This document shows, piece after piece, positions 45,168 to 54,700 of a stretch of DNA of 64,000 nt (its first letter is position 1; every line of letters starts with the position of its first letter). A program made the position numbers and the translations under genes. This DNA is from CAZTGZ01 sp964613385. GTDB taxonomy: Bacteria > Bacteroidota > Bacteroidia > NS11-12g > UBA9320. The stretch spans positions 13,133-77,132 of the forward strand of contig CAZTGZ010000012.1 in the NCBI GenBank assembly GCA_964613385.1. The letters are read 5' to 3'. Below the pieces are notes generated by a model that ran no database searches, was not told where the DNA came from, and saw nothing but the letters and a program-made list of their open reading frames with translations.

Positions 45168-48056
45168 ATGAGATACCTATTGTATTTAATCATGGTCATA
45201 GAAACGGCTTGTAGCGTTGCCCAGCCGGTAAACGGTGTACAAGACAAGTTTCAGCCTGCCATGGCTTATACCCATTTGACGTTAGTAAAAGGCAACGGTC
45301 AGAAAATTATGAATGCCACCGTGCTCGTGAAGGATGGAAAAATAGTGCAATGCGGAGCCAATATCGCCATTCCATCGGGTTATCAGGTGCAAGACTGGAG
45401 CGGTTATTGGGTCTATCCCTCCTTTATAGAGCTTTATTCATCGTACGGACTTCCGGAGAAGAAAAATGAAATTCCATTAACCGGACCAAGACATTGGAAT
45501 CCTGCCATACACCCAGAACATCATGCAGCCGACGAAATGGTTTATGACGACCAAATGGCATCAACGCTTCGTCAATCGGGCTTTGGTATGGTTCTGACGC
45601 ATCGGAATGACGGCATCGCCAGAGGCTATGGTTCCCTGATGTGCCTTTCGCCGGAAAAACTGCACAAAAATCTTCTCGATCCTGAACTCAGCGCCTTTTT
45701 TTCGTTTCGAAAAGGGAAAAGCAAGGAAGCATACCCATCATCGTTGATGGGCAGTATCGCTTTATTGAGACAGTCTATTTACGATGCTAAAGGCTATGTG
45801 CCCGCGGTGGGTCAGGAGACCCATCTCTCAAATATACATCTCAAAAAACAGCTTGTGATACCCGGTATTTTTGATGCCGGCAATGTGTTGGATGTTCTGA
45901 GGGCTGACCAAATTTCAAAGGAATTCGGCCTGAACTGGATTTACAAAGGCGGAGGAGATGAATATCAATATGCAGATGCGCTTAAAAAAGCGGGAATCAG
46001 AGTGATTTTACCCTTGACTTTTCCCGCTGCTTACGAAATCAAAAATTCTGCAGACATCCTGCATGTTCGTCTTCAGGACATGCAACACTGGGAAATGGCA
46101 CCGGCAAATGCCTTTATCATGAAACAGGCGGGAATTCCATTCTGTCTGAGCCATCACGGACTGAAAAATGACGTCGAATTTAAAAAAGCCCTGAAGAAGA
46201 TCAAATCCTATGGATTGAGCGATCAGGATATATTAGAGGCGCTTACCGTGAGACCTGCTGAATTTATGGGTCGAAAAGACATCGGAAACCTCGAAGCGGG
46301 CATGCTGGCCAATTTCTTTATCACGGATGGCGATTTCTTTTCAGATGAAACCACCATGATGGGACATTGCATACAGGGATACTATATACCTCATGCAGAT
46401 CACACCTTGCCGGATCCACGTGGTAAATTCCTCTGGCAATCAACAACAAACCCCGCCGATTCTGTTGTTTTCGAAGTAAAAGGCTCGCGAGGTTCGCCCA
46501 AAATAACCTGGAAATATCCGGAGAACTCCGGTCGCGTGCAGATGGAAAGCAAATCCCTTCCATTTCGGGTAATTACGCAATCTGCTGTTTATGAATGGTT
46601 TATTTCTCCATCATTAAATATGCGAAAAATGCAAATCAGCGGAAAAGACATATTATATAGAGGAGTATATACACCCCTTGAGCCCGCTAAAACGGACAGT
46701 ACAACGAACAGCATTCCTTCCTCCTATAAGTTTGCATTGCCCTATCAGTATTTTTCGGTTGACAGCAGCACGCTGATCAAAGATGTCACCGTATGGACCA
46801 GCGAGTCAGATGGCAAGTTGGTCGGTTATGATGTACTTTTTGAAAAGGGAAAAATTACTGCCATTGCGGAAGAGATACCCGCCAAACCGGGCTGGAAAAT
46901 CATCCGGGGCAATGGCATGCATCTCACCCCGGGAATTATAGATGAACACAGTCATATTGCCATCAGTCATGGCGTGAATGAAGGCACGCAAAGTGTAACG
47001 TCCGAGGTGCGAATTTCGGATGTTGTCAATCCCCAGGACATCAACATATACCGTCAACTCGCAGGTGGGGTTACTACCTCACATTTGTTGCATGGCAGCG
47101 CCAACTCTATTGGTGGACAAACCGCCCTGATTAAGTTGCGATATGGTCAAACTGCCGAGGGCTTAAAAAGCGGCTATCCTCAGTCATTCATCAAATTTGC
47201 CCTGGGTGAGAACGTAAAACAAAGCAATTGGGGAGACCAAAACACCAGCCGGTATCCACAAACACGTATGGGCGTGGAACAAGTGATTGAAGATGCATTC
47301 CTGAGAGCAAAAGCCTATAAGAAAACCATCGGAACACCTGAGTTTAAAAGAGATCTTGAATTGGATGCCCTCTGTGAAATTCTGGATCAAAAGAAATTCA
47401 TTACCTGCCATTCATACCAGCAGGGAGAAATCAATATGTTGTTGCATCTGGCCGACAGTCTGGGCTTTAAGGTGAATACATTTACGCATATACTGGAAGG
47501 TTACAAGGTTGCCGACAAGCTGAAGGCGCATGGTGCAGCTGCCAGTACATTCGCAGATTGGTGGGCTTATAAATACGAGGTTATCGAGGCCATCCCTTAT
47601 AATGCGGCCATACTGAATGATGAAGGAGTGCTGACAGGCATAAATTCCGATGATGCCGAAATGGGTCGAAGATTGAATCAGGAAGCAGCCAAAGCCATTA
47701 AATACGGAGGAATGTCGGAAACGGATGCTTTGAAAATGATCACCATCAACCCGGCCAAAATGTTGCACATCGATGGTCAGACCGGCAGCATCAAAGTTGG
47801 GAAGGATGCCGATCTTGTGCTTTGGAATAATTACCCCTTATCTGTATATGCCATGCCCCTAACCACCTGGGTTGATGGGAAAATTTATTTCGATATAGAA
47901 ATGGACAAACTCATGCAAAAGACAGTGGAACAGGAAAAAATTCGGATATGGAAAGCCATGCACGAAGCGGCCAAAAAAGGAGAGCCGGTTAAAGCTCCGA
48001 TTGAGAAAAAAGAAAAATTATACCATTGTGATGATCTGGAAGTATATGAAGACTAA
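45168..48056 (+). CDS. Two-module amidohydrolase-family protein
   Basis: A 962-residue exported protein (signal ends near CSVAQ) made of two amidohydrolase modules. The N-terminal module (about 30-430) has the beta-domain start LTLVKGNGQKI but lacks the HxH metal pair, reading YPSFIELYSS where PGLIDxHxH is expected. The C-terminal module (about 540-930) keeps an HSH pair in DEHSHIAIS, later CHSYQQGE and THILEG and the NSDDAEM Asp. The first module is probably structural or regulatory and the second active. The substrate is unknown, with imidazolonepropionase- or dipeptidase-like members among the relatives. It overlaps the next gene by 11 bases and follows panC by 4. Confidence 0.85.
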   Translation: MRYLLYLIMVIETACSVAQPVNGVQDKFQPAMAYTHLTLVKGNGQKIMNATVLVKDGKIVQCGANIAIPSGYQVQDWSGYWVYPSFIELYSSYGLPEKKNEIPLTGPRHWNPAIHPEHHAADEMVYDDQMASTLRQSGFGMVLTHRNDGIARGYGSLMCLSPEKLHKNLLDPELSAFFSFRKGKSKEAYPSSLMGSIALLRQSIYDAKGYVPAVGQETHLSNIHLKKQLVIPGIFDAGNVLDVLRADQISKEFGLNWIYKGGGDEYQYADALKKAGIRVILPLTFPAAYEIKNSADILHVRLQDMQHWEMAPANAFIMKQAGIPFCLSHHGLKNDVEFKKALKKIKSYGLSDQDILEALTVRPAEFMGRKDIGNLEAGMLANFFITDGDFFSDETTMMGHCIQGYYIPHADHTLPDPRGKFLWQSTTNPADSVVFEVKGSRGSPKITWKYPENSGRVQMESKSLPFRVITQSAVYEWFISPSLNMRKMQISGKDILYRGVYTPLEPAKTDSTTNSIPSSYKFALPYQYFSVDSSTLIKDVTVWTSESDGKLVGYDVLFEKGKITAIAEEIPAKPGWKIIRGNGMHLTPGIIDEHSHIAISHGVNEGTQSVTSEVRISDVVNPQDINIYRQLAGGVTTSHLLHGSANSIGGQTALIKLRYGQTAEGLKSGYPQSFIKFALGENVKQSNWGDQNTSRYPQTRMGVEQVIEDAFLRAKAYKKTIGTPEFKRDLELDALCEILDQKKFITCHSYQQGEINMLLHLADSLGFKVNTFTHILEGYKVADKLKAHGAAASTFADWWAYKYEVIEAIPYNAAILNDEGVLTGINSDDAEMGRRLNQEAAKAIKYGGMSETDALKMITINPAKMLHIDGQTGSIKVGKDADLVLWNNYPLSVYAMPLTTWVDGKIYFDIEMDKLMQKTVEQEKIRIWKAMHEAAKKGEPVKAPIEKKEKLYHCDDLEVYED

Positions 48057-49335
48057 ATATATATGGGTACTGATTTTCTCGGTGTTTCAGGCATCAGGTC
48101 AGGCCCAGAATGAAACTGAACCGTTCATCATCATACATGGCAAGTTACATGTTGGGAATGGCATGGTGATCGAGAATAGTTTCATCTATTGTGAAAAAGG
48201 TAAAATCGTTTATGCCGGACCTATTACCGATGAAGTTGTTCGGAAATATGACAAAACCCAGGTTCGGCATATAGATGCGACCGGAGAACATGTTTATCCG
48301 GGATTAATCGCCCTGAACACCATTTTAGGACTCAATGAACTGGATGCGGTGCGCGCAACCCGCGACTATCATGAAGTGGGGGTTAACAACGCCAATGTAC
48401 GCGCATTGATAGCCTTTAATACGGATTCGAAAATACTGCCAACGTTGACCTTTAATGGTGTATTTATGGCTGAAATAAGACCTGAAGGCGGATTGATCAG
48501 CGGTACCGGAAGCCTGGTGAAGCTGGAAGCCTGGAATTGGGAGGATGCTGCCATTAAAGCGGATGCCACCATGCATTTAAACTGGCCGAGCCCGTCGGTA
48601 CATCACGGTTGGTGGGCCGAACCGGGAGAAACTGAATCCAGGAACAGAGACAGTGAAATGGCCGGTTTGAGAAGAATTTTTGAAGAAGCTAAAGCCTATG
48701 CTGCTTTGTCAAATCCATCACCTGTGAACCTGAAATACGAGGCCATGCGCGGCTTGTTTAACGGAAGTTGTCGGCTCATGGTGCACGCCCAGGACCGTAT
48801 TTCGATATCATCTGCACTTGCCTTTTGTCGGGGTTATGGCATCAAACCTGTTATTGTTGGGGGTGAAGATGCCTGGATGATTACCGATGAGCTGAAAGAA
48901 GCTTCCGCCTCCGTGGTAATTAGCAGAACCCATCGTTTACCCAGCCGAAACGACGATGCCGTTCACCTGCCTTATGGTATGCCTCAAATTTTAAAAGCAG
49001 CCGGAATTCCCTTTGCCATCAGCGATGTAAACAGTTGGGAACAGCGAAATCTGCCTTTTCAGGCGGGAACTGCCGTTGCATTTGGACTCACAGAAGAAGA
49101 TGCCTTGAGTGCCATTACCCTGGAACCCGCCAGGATGCTGGGGATTGCTGATAGATGCGGAAGTGTGGAGGCGGGTAAAGACGCTACCTTAATCATATCC
49201 AAAGGCAACCTATTAGACCCGATCAGCAATGAACTGAGCACCGGGTTTATTCTGGGAAAAGAAGTAAATCTGCTCAATCATCAGCGCATGTTATACGACA
49301 AGTATAAAATGAAGTACCAACTGATGAAAAACTAA
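48046..49335 (+). CDS. Amidohydrolase-family protein lacking the HxH metal motif
   Basis: A 429-residue exported protein with a signal peptide (MKTKYIWVLIF..., cleavage after SGQAQ) and an amidohydrolase beta-domain pattern (IIIHGKLHVGNG...ATGEHVYPGL, late GSVEAGKDATLIIS). After PGL the residues are IALNTILGL, so both His of the HxH motif are missing. It is expected to be catalytically inactive or to bind metal differently. The overlap with the upstream two-module gene suggests that the two proteins form a complex, with this one as an inactive partner. The ATG at 48046 gives the signal peptide. Confidence 0.82.
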   Translation: MKTKYIWVLIFSVFQASGQAQNETEPFIIIHGKLHVGNGMVIENSFIYCEKGKIVYAGPITDEVVRKYDKTQVRHIDATGEHVYPGLIALNTILGLNELDAVRATRDYHEVGVNNANVRALIAFNTDSKILPTLTFNGVFMAEIRPEGGLISGTGSLVKLEAWNWEDAAIKADATMHLNWPSPSVHHGWWAEPGETESRNRDSEMAGLRRIFEEAKAYAALSNPSPVNLKYEAMRGLFNGSCRLMVHAQDRISISSALAFCRGYGIKPVIVGGEDAWMITDELKEASASVVISRTHRLPSRNDDAVHLPYGMPQILKAAGIPFAISDVNSWEQRNLPFQAGTAVAFGLTEEDALSAITLEPARMLGIADRCGSVEAGKDATLIISKGNLLDPISNELSTGFILGKEVNLLNHQRMLYDKYKMKYQLMKN

Positions 49336-51671
49336 AGGTTTACATAGGTCACTTTAATCTTTACACTCGAACTTCTGCCTTTATCATCGGTGCAGTGAAT
49401 GGTCTGATCTCCTTCGGGTAGAGTCACGAAGAGTCCCTTATTCCGGGGCGATTTCCCCACAAACTCATGATCCACGTACCAAAATATTTCCTTTACGTCC
49501 TGTTCCGTACGCGCTTGCAATAAGATGGGCTCCGGATTCGCAATATCTACCAGAATTTCAGAATCATGCCGCGGGAAACTAATCTCAGGCCCCCCTTCCA
49601 TCAGCCAACGATCACAGCCTTCAAAATGCGGGGGAAACTCCGGCAGCGCCAGATTCTGCTGCATACTCCAGGCCATCAATTCCGGATTGATATTGGGAAG
49701 CCATACCGTCTTATATCCTGTTTCAGGCTGACAATTTCTGCAATAAGAGCAGGAACCGTCTTCGGATACTGTCCATTTGCGCAAATGATCGCATTTCTCC
49801 CCCGGACTTACCATGGGAATGAAGAAATCTGTTCGGGTTTCAGTGCAGAATTCTGCGGGTATTTTACCGCTTTCTGAGCATACCTTTCGTATGCTGCACG
49901 AAGGAGGCATCGCGAAGAAATGCGGTTGCCCGTTATAATCCAGGGTGTTGAACAAATTGAACAGCAGTGGTGTGGCAATGGTTGCTCCGCTCAATTCCGG
50001 CACCCCGCGGTTGTTAAAATTCCCAATCCAAACGGCGATGGTATAGGTAGAATTATATCCGATGCTCCAGGCGTCTCTTCTTCCGTATGAGGTGCCCGTT
50101 TTCCATGCGACTGCGGGCAAATGTGTGCTGTTTTCATATCCAACAGGTAAATCAGGTCTGGCTATGCCCGATAAAATCTCGTGAACCATAAAGGCTGCCG
50201 CCCCTGAATACAGCCTCCTTGTACTGCTCATGGTATCGAACCGGCTGTACTTTAACGGACGATACAGTCCTTTATTGGCCTGAGCGACATATAGTCCGGC
50301 CATTTCTTCCAGACTTACACCACAGCCTCCCAGTATCATCGACAAACCCAATTTTTTGCCCTTTTTTCCCATTTGGCGGAATCCGGCATTAAATAAAACC
50401 GCACTAAATGTTCCAACACCTATTTCGCTCAAAGCCTTTACCGCTGGAATATTCAGCGAATTGCTCAAGGCGTAATGCAAGGTGACAGAACCCCTGAATT
50501 TGTCATCATAATTTTCGGGTTGATAACCGTTAAAATTCATGGGAACATCATTGAGCACCGTTTGGGGACAAAACATTCCCTTGTCAATTCCCAGGGCGTA
50601 TAATGCGGGCTTGAGTGCAGATCCAGGCTGACGAATCGCCCTGGCACCATTCACCTGCCCTCCATCTCTTCGGTCATTAAAATCTGCACTCCCCAGATAG
50701 GCTACCACCCTGGCATCCTTATTTCTCATCACCATTACCGCCGCATTGTGAATTCCATAGGCACTCAGATTTTGCATATAATCCTTCACCAGCTTTTCAC
50801 ATTCGGCTTGTAGATTCGGCTCTATAAACGTTTGAATATGAGATCCGGGATACTGCGATTTCAACTTGTTGGACAAATGCGGAGCCAGAACCGGAGCCAA
50901 CTTGCGTTGTGGTATCATGGGTTCATTCAGGGCGTTCCGGATATTTTCTTCATCAAATAAGCCCGCCTCCAACCAGCGATTCAACCAGCGATTTCGCCAT
51001 TTCAAAAGTTCATTCCTGTTTTGGATGAGCTCCGGATTATTGGGTATCACGGTTAAGGCAGCCAGTTCGGCCAAAGACAATTGATGTGGTTGCTTGCCCA
51101 AATAGAGCAAAGCCGCCGAACTCACACCTTCAATATTTCCGCCATAAGGCAGCAGATTCAGATACAAGGAGAGAATTTCTCTTTTCGTCAATAAAAATTC
51201 CAATTGCCATGACCTGAAAATCTCGATGAACTTGCTTGCGATATTCCTGGGTCGGGGTTCGAGCAATCGCACCGTTTGCATGGTGATGGTACTCGCCCCT
51301 GAAACTCTTTTCCCACGGGCAATATTTTGGAACATGGCCCGAAAAATGGCTACCGGGTTGACTCCGGGGTGGTAAAAAAAGTAGCGGTCCTCCTTAAAAA
51401 TAAGGACCTTTTCCAGAGAAGGCGGCAGATCATTCGGATAGGTGGGCAAACGCCATTTGTCGTCGGAAGCCAGATAAGCATGCAGTGGCTTGTCTTTATG
51501 GTCGGTCACCAGGGTGCTATACGGCCGATGTGTATGGAGCGGCCAGATAAGTTGCAGTGAAGGCGGAATAAGCAGAAAAATGATCCACCCCAAAAGGATC
51601 ATTTCAGCCAATGGAATCAGCCGTTTAAAATGTCTCGCAAAATTTAACCGTAAGGGCCTCAGATAATTCAA
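49332..51671 (-). CDS. pbpC: Penicillin-binding protein 1C
   Basis: A bifunctional peptidoglycan synthase of about 779 residues. After an N-terminal membrane helix come the GT51 transglycosylase (KEDRYFFYHPGV, SGASTITMQ), the transpeptidase with SxxK in GSALKP, SNSLN and KTGTSYG, and the C-terminal BiPBP domain with paired Cys (CSYCRNC). The start is uncertain. The TTG at 51671 gives a basic segment before the helix, as topology requires, but it overlaps a TAATTTTG box. The ATG at 51602 would lose that segment. It is head to head with the alpha-2-macroglobulin gene, the known partner in other bacteria. Confidence 0.92.
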   Translation of the reverse strand: MNYLRPLRLNFARHFKRLIPLAEMILLGWIIFLLIPPSLQLIWPLHTHRPYSTLVTDHKDKPLHAYLASDDKWRLPTYPNDLPPSLEKVLIFKEDRYFFYHPGVNPVAIFRAMFQNIARGKRVSGASTITMQTVRLLEPRPRNIASKFIEIFRSWQLEFLLTKREILSLYLNLLPYGGNIEGVSSAALLYLGKQPHQLSLAELAALTVIPNNPELIQNRNELLKWRNRWLNRWLEAGLFDEENIRNALNEPMIPQRKLAPVLAPHLSNKLKSQYPGSHIQTFIEPNLQAECEKLVKDYMQNLSAYGIHNAAVMVMRNKDARVVAYLGSADFNDRRDGGQVNGARAIRQPGSALKPALYALGIDKGMFCPQTVLNDVPMNFNGYQPENYDDKFRGSVTLHYALSNSLNIPAVKALSEIGVGTFSAVLFNAGFRQMGKKGKKLGLSMILGGCGVSLEEMAGLYVAQANKGLYRPLKYSRFDTMSSTRRLYSGAAAFMVHEILSGIARPDLPVGYENSTHLPAVAWKTGTSYGRRDAWSIGYNSTYTIAVWIGNFNNRGVPELSGATIATPLLFNLFNTLDYNGQPHFFAMPPSCSIRKVCSESGKIPAEFCTETRTDFFIPMVSPGEKCDHLRKWTVSEDGSCSYCRNCQPETGYKTVWLPNINPELMAWSMQQNLALPEFPPHFEGCDRWLMEGGPEISFPRHDSEILVDIANPEPILLQARTEQDVKEIFWYVDHEFVGKSPRNKGLFVTLPEGDQTIHCTDDKGRSSSVKIKVTYVNL

Positions 51672-51722
51672 AATTACCCTGTAAATTTATCGCATTCTTC
51701 CAAACCTTTTAATACCCGAATT

Positions 51723-54700
51723 ATGAAGTTGTCTCCCTATTTCCTGTTCCTGATTGTCGTACTCGTTTCATGCCAACCCAAGGATCAAATTGAAATCATC
51801 AGAACCAATGCCAAGGGAGAAGTTCCGGTGCTCGGGAATCTCACATTCACCTTTAACCGCAATATGGTGGCCGACAGTATGACCAACCAATGGGTTGAGG
51901 AATCCTATTTTGAATTTAATCCACCTATTCCCGGAAAATTTCGCTGGCAACAACCGAATGAACTGGTTTTTTCACCCGAAAAAGACCTCAAACCCGCCAC
52001 CCAATACAAAGCATCTTTTCAATGGAAAGGAAAAGGAAAACCTGCCGATAATACCTCATTAGAGTTTCATACACCCTGGTTAAAAGTAGAACAATTTACA
52101 GCGCTTTGGACCGGAATCGGAGATCAGGCCGCTCTGATCGCTCCTGAGTTGGTCTTACATTTTAATTACGAAATGACCGGTGCTGAATTACTAAAACATC
52201 TGGAAGTGCACCATGAAGGAAAAGTAATTCCATTCAATCTCGACAAAAACGCAGTGTCCAAAGAACACTCAATTCGCATTTCAGGACTGCGTATTGAGGA
52301 TAAGGACTATGGCTTTGAAGTTGTGCTCAAAAAGGGAATGTTGCCGCCGGGGGGCAGCACGGAAACAACGAAAGACATCAAACTGCGGACGGAACTAACC
52401 TCACCCTATAAACTGAACATCTATGATTGTCAGGCCAGTCATGATGGAATCACCGCGACCATACAGTTGTACACCAGCCAGCAAATAGCTGAAAACCAGG
52501 ATTTTAAAAAGTTCATCCGCTTCGATCCGGGTATTCCTTTCGAAGTTAAACTGACCAATGAAGGAATGGAAATCGTTTGTGACAAAGTAGATGTAAGCAG
52601 AACATATAACCTGCATATAAGCGCCGGATTGATGGGTATAGCCGGAGGAAAACTCAAGCAGAATTATGTCAATACACTTTCCTTTGGGGCCCTGGAACCG
52701 TCCATTTCATTTGTGGATCAGAACGGAATGTATTTGAGTAAGTCCGGAAAGAAAAACCTTGAAGTCAGGATAGTAAATGTGAAGGAGGTAACGGTAAGTA
52801 TCCACAAAATTTACGAAAACAACATTCTGGCCATGCGCAAACACGGCTTTTGGCAGGACGAATATGATCCTGAGTATGTTTCTGAATATGCCACAGATGA
52901 CTACGAAAGTTCCTTCGGCGACTTGGTATATAAAAAGAAAGTTACCACATCTAATCTCCCTAAATATCGCAACAGCCGTCTGCTTCACTTTGATTTTCCC
53001 GACAACCTTCCCGATTTTAAAGGCATTTATGTCGTGCGAATTTCATCGGAAGAACAATGGTATACCACCGATACTAAAGTGGTTTCTCTTTCGGATATCG
53101 GGTTGATGGCCAGACAGGGAAAAAGCGGCATGCATGTGTTTGCCGCCGGATTGGGAGACGCCAATCCCAAATCAGGGGTAAACATTACGCTATATGGTCT
53201 CAACAACCAGAAAATTGGACAGGCTACAACCAACGAAAACGGGTATGCCCTTTTGCCTCTTTCTAAACGAAATATCCGCGGATTTGCACCGGCCATGATC
53301 GTCGCGAAACAGGGCAGTGATTTCAATTATATGCCATTGAGTCAGACACGAATCGAAACATCGCGTTTTGATGTAGGTGGTGCCATGCCCAACAAAAGTG
53401 GTCTGTTGGCCTATGTATACGGCGCAAGAGATTTGTACAGACCTGGCGAAACCGTGAATTTCTCCGCCATTGTCCGGACCCAAACATGGAAAATTCCCGA
53501 GCAGAGCCAAATGAAAATTCAGGTATTGTTGCCCAATGGGCAGGAATTCAAATCCATACGTAAAGTGTTGAACAAAGAAGGAAGCCTGGAATCGTCGTTT
53601 GCATTGCCGGCCGGCACGGTGAGCGGAGCTTATACCATTGAAGTTTATGGCCCAACGGATATATTGATTGGTTCAGAGAAAATTCTGGTGGAGGAATTTG
53701 TACCGGATCGCATCAGGGTTCAGACGACCATGGACCAGAAAAAATTGGTTCCGGGACAAAAAGGAAATATTCACTTGCGTGCGGAAAACTATTTCGGTCC
53801 ACCGGCCGCCAATCGAAACTATGAAGTCGAAATTCAGCTGAAAGAAACTGTTTTTCAGGCCAAAAAGTATCCGAATTACCATTTTGGGCTTCAATACGCC
53901 GACAATTATTACGAAAGCAATGTGATGGAGGGAGAAACCGACGAGCAGGGAAAGGCTGAAATCAGCTTTGAAGTTCCGGCACATTACAAAGACCGCGGGC
54001 TATTACAGGCCGATGCCTTCACCACAGTTTTTGATGAAACCGGACGCCCGGTCAGCCGATCTCTCAGTATTCCCGTTTTTACCCAAAATACGTTTTACGG
54101 AATACGTCAAATGGACTATAGCTGGTTTCAAACTCAACAACCCATACAGTTTTTTCTGTTGGCACTCAATCAGGATGGCATTCCTTACAGTTCAGCCAAA
54201 GCCCATGTGGTGGTCATCAAGCACGATTATAAAACAGTAATCAGTCGATCGGGATCTTATTTCAGGTACGAATCACAGCGCCAAGACAAGACCATTTCCG
54301 ATAAAACACTGATGCTCAAAGGATCTCAATCTTATTATTCCTTTACACCCAACAGCCCGGGTGAATACGAAATCAGAATTGCCCGTCCCGGTTCCAACAA
54401 TTTTGTTTCAACCTCCTTTTACTGTTATGGATGGGTTGGAAACTACAATGTGAATCATCAGGTAAACAAGGAAGGGCATGTTGACATCAGTACAGACAAA
54501 GAATCTTATGAGATCGGCGAGAAAGCCAAAGTTTTGTTTAAAACTCCATTCAACGGGAAATTGCTGGTTACCATTGAGCAACAAGAAGTAATCAGTTATA
54601 AATACCTGGATGTACGCAACCGGAGCGCGAATTTTGAGTTAGCTCTGGAATCTGAGCACTTGCCCAATGTCTATATCACGGCAACCCTGATTCGTCCACA

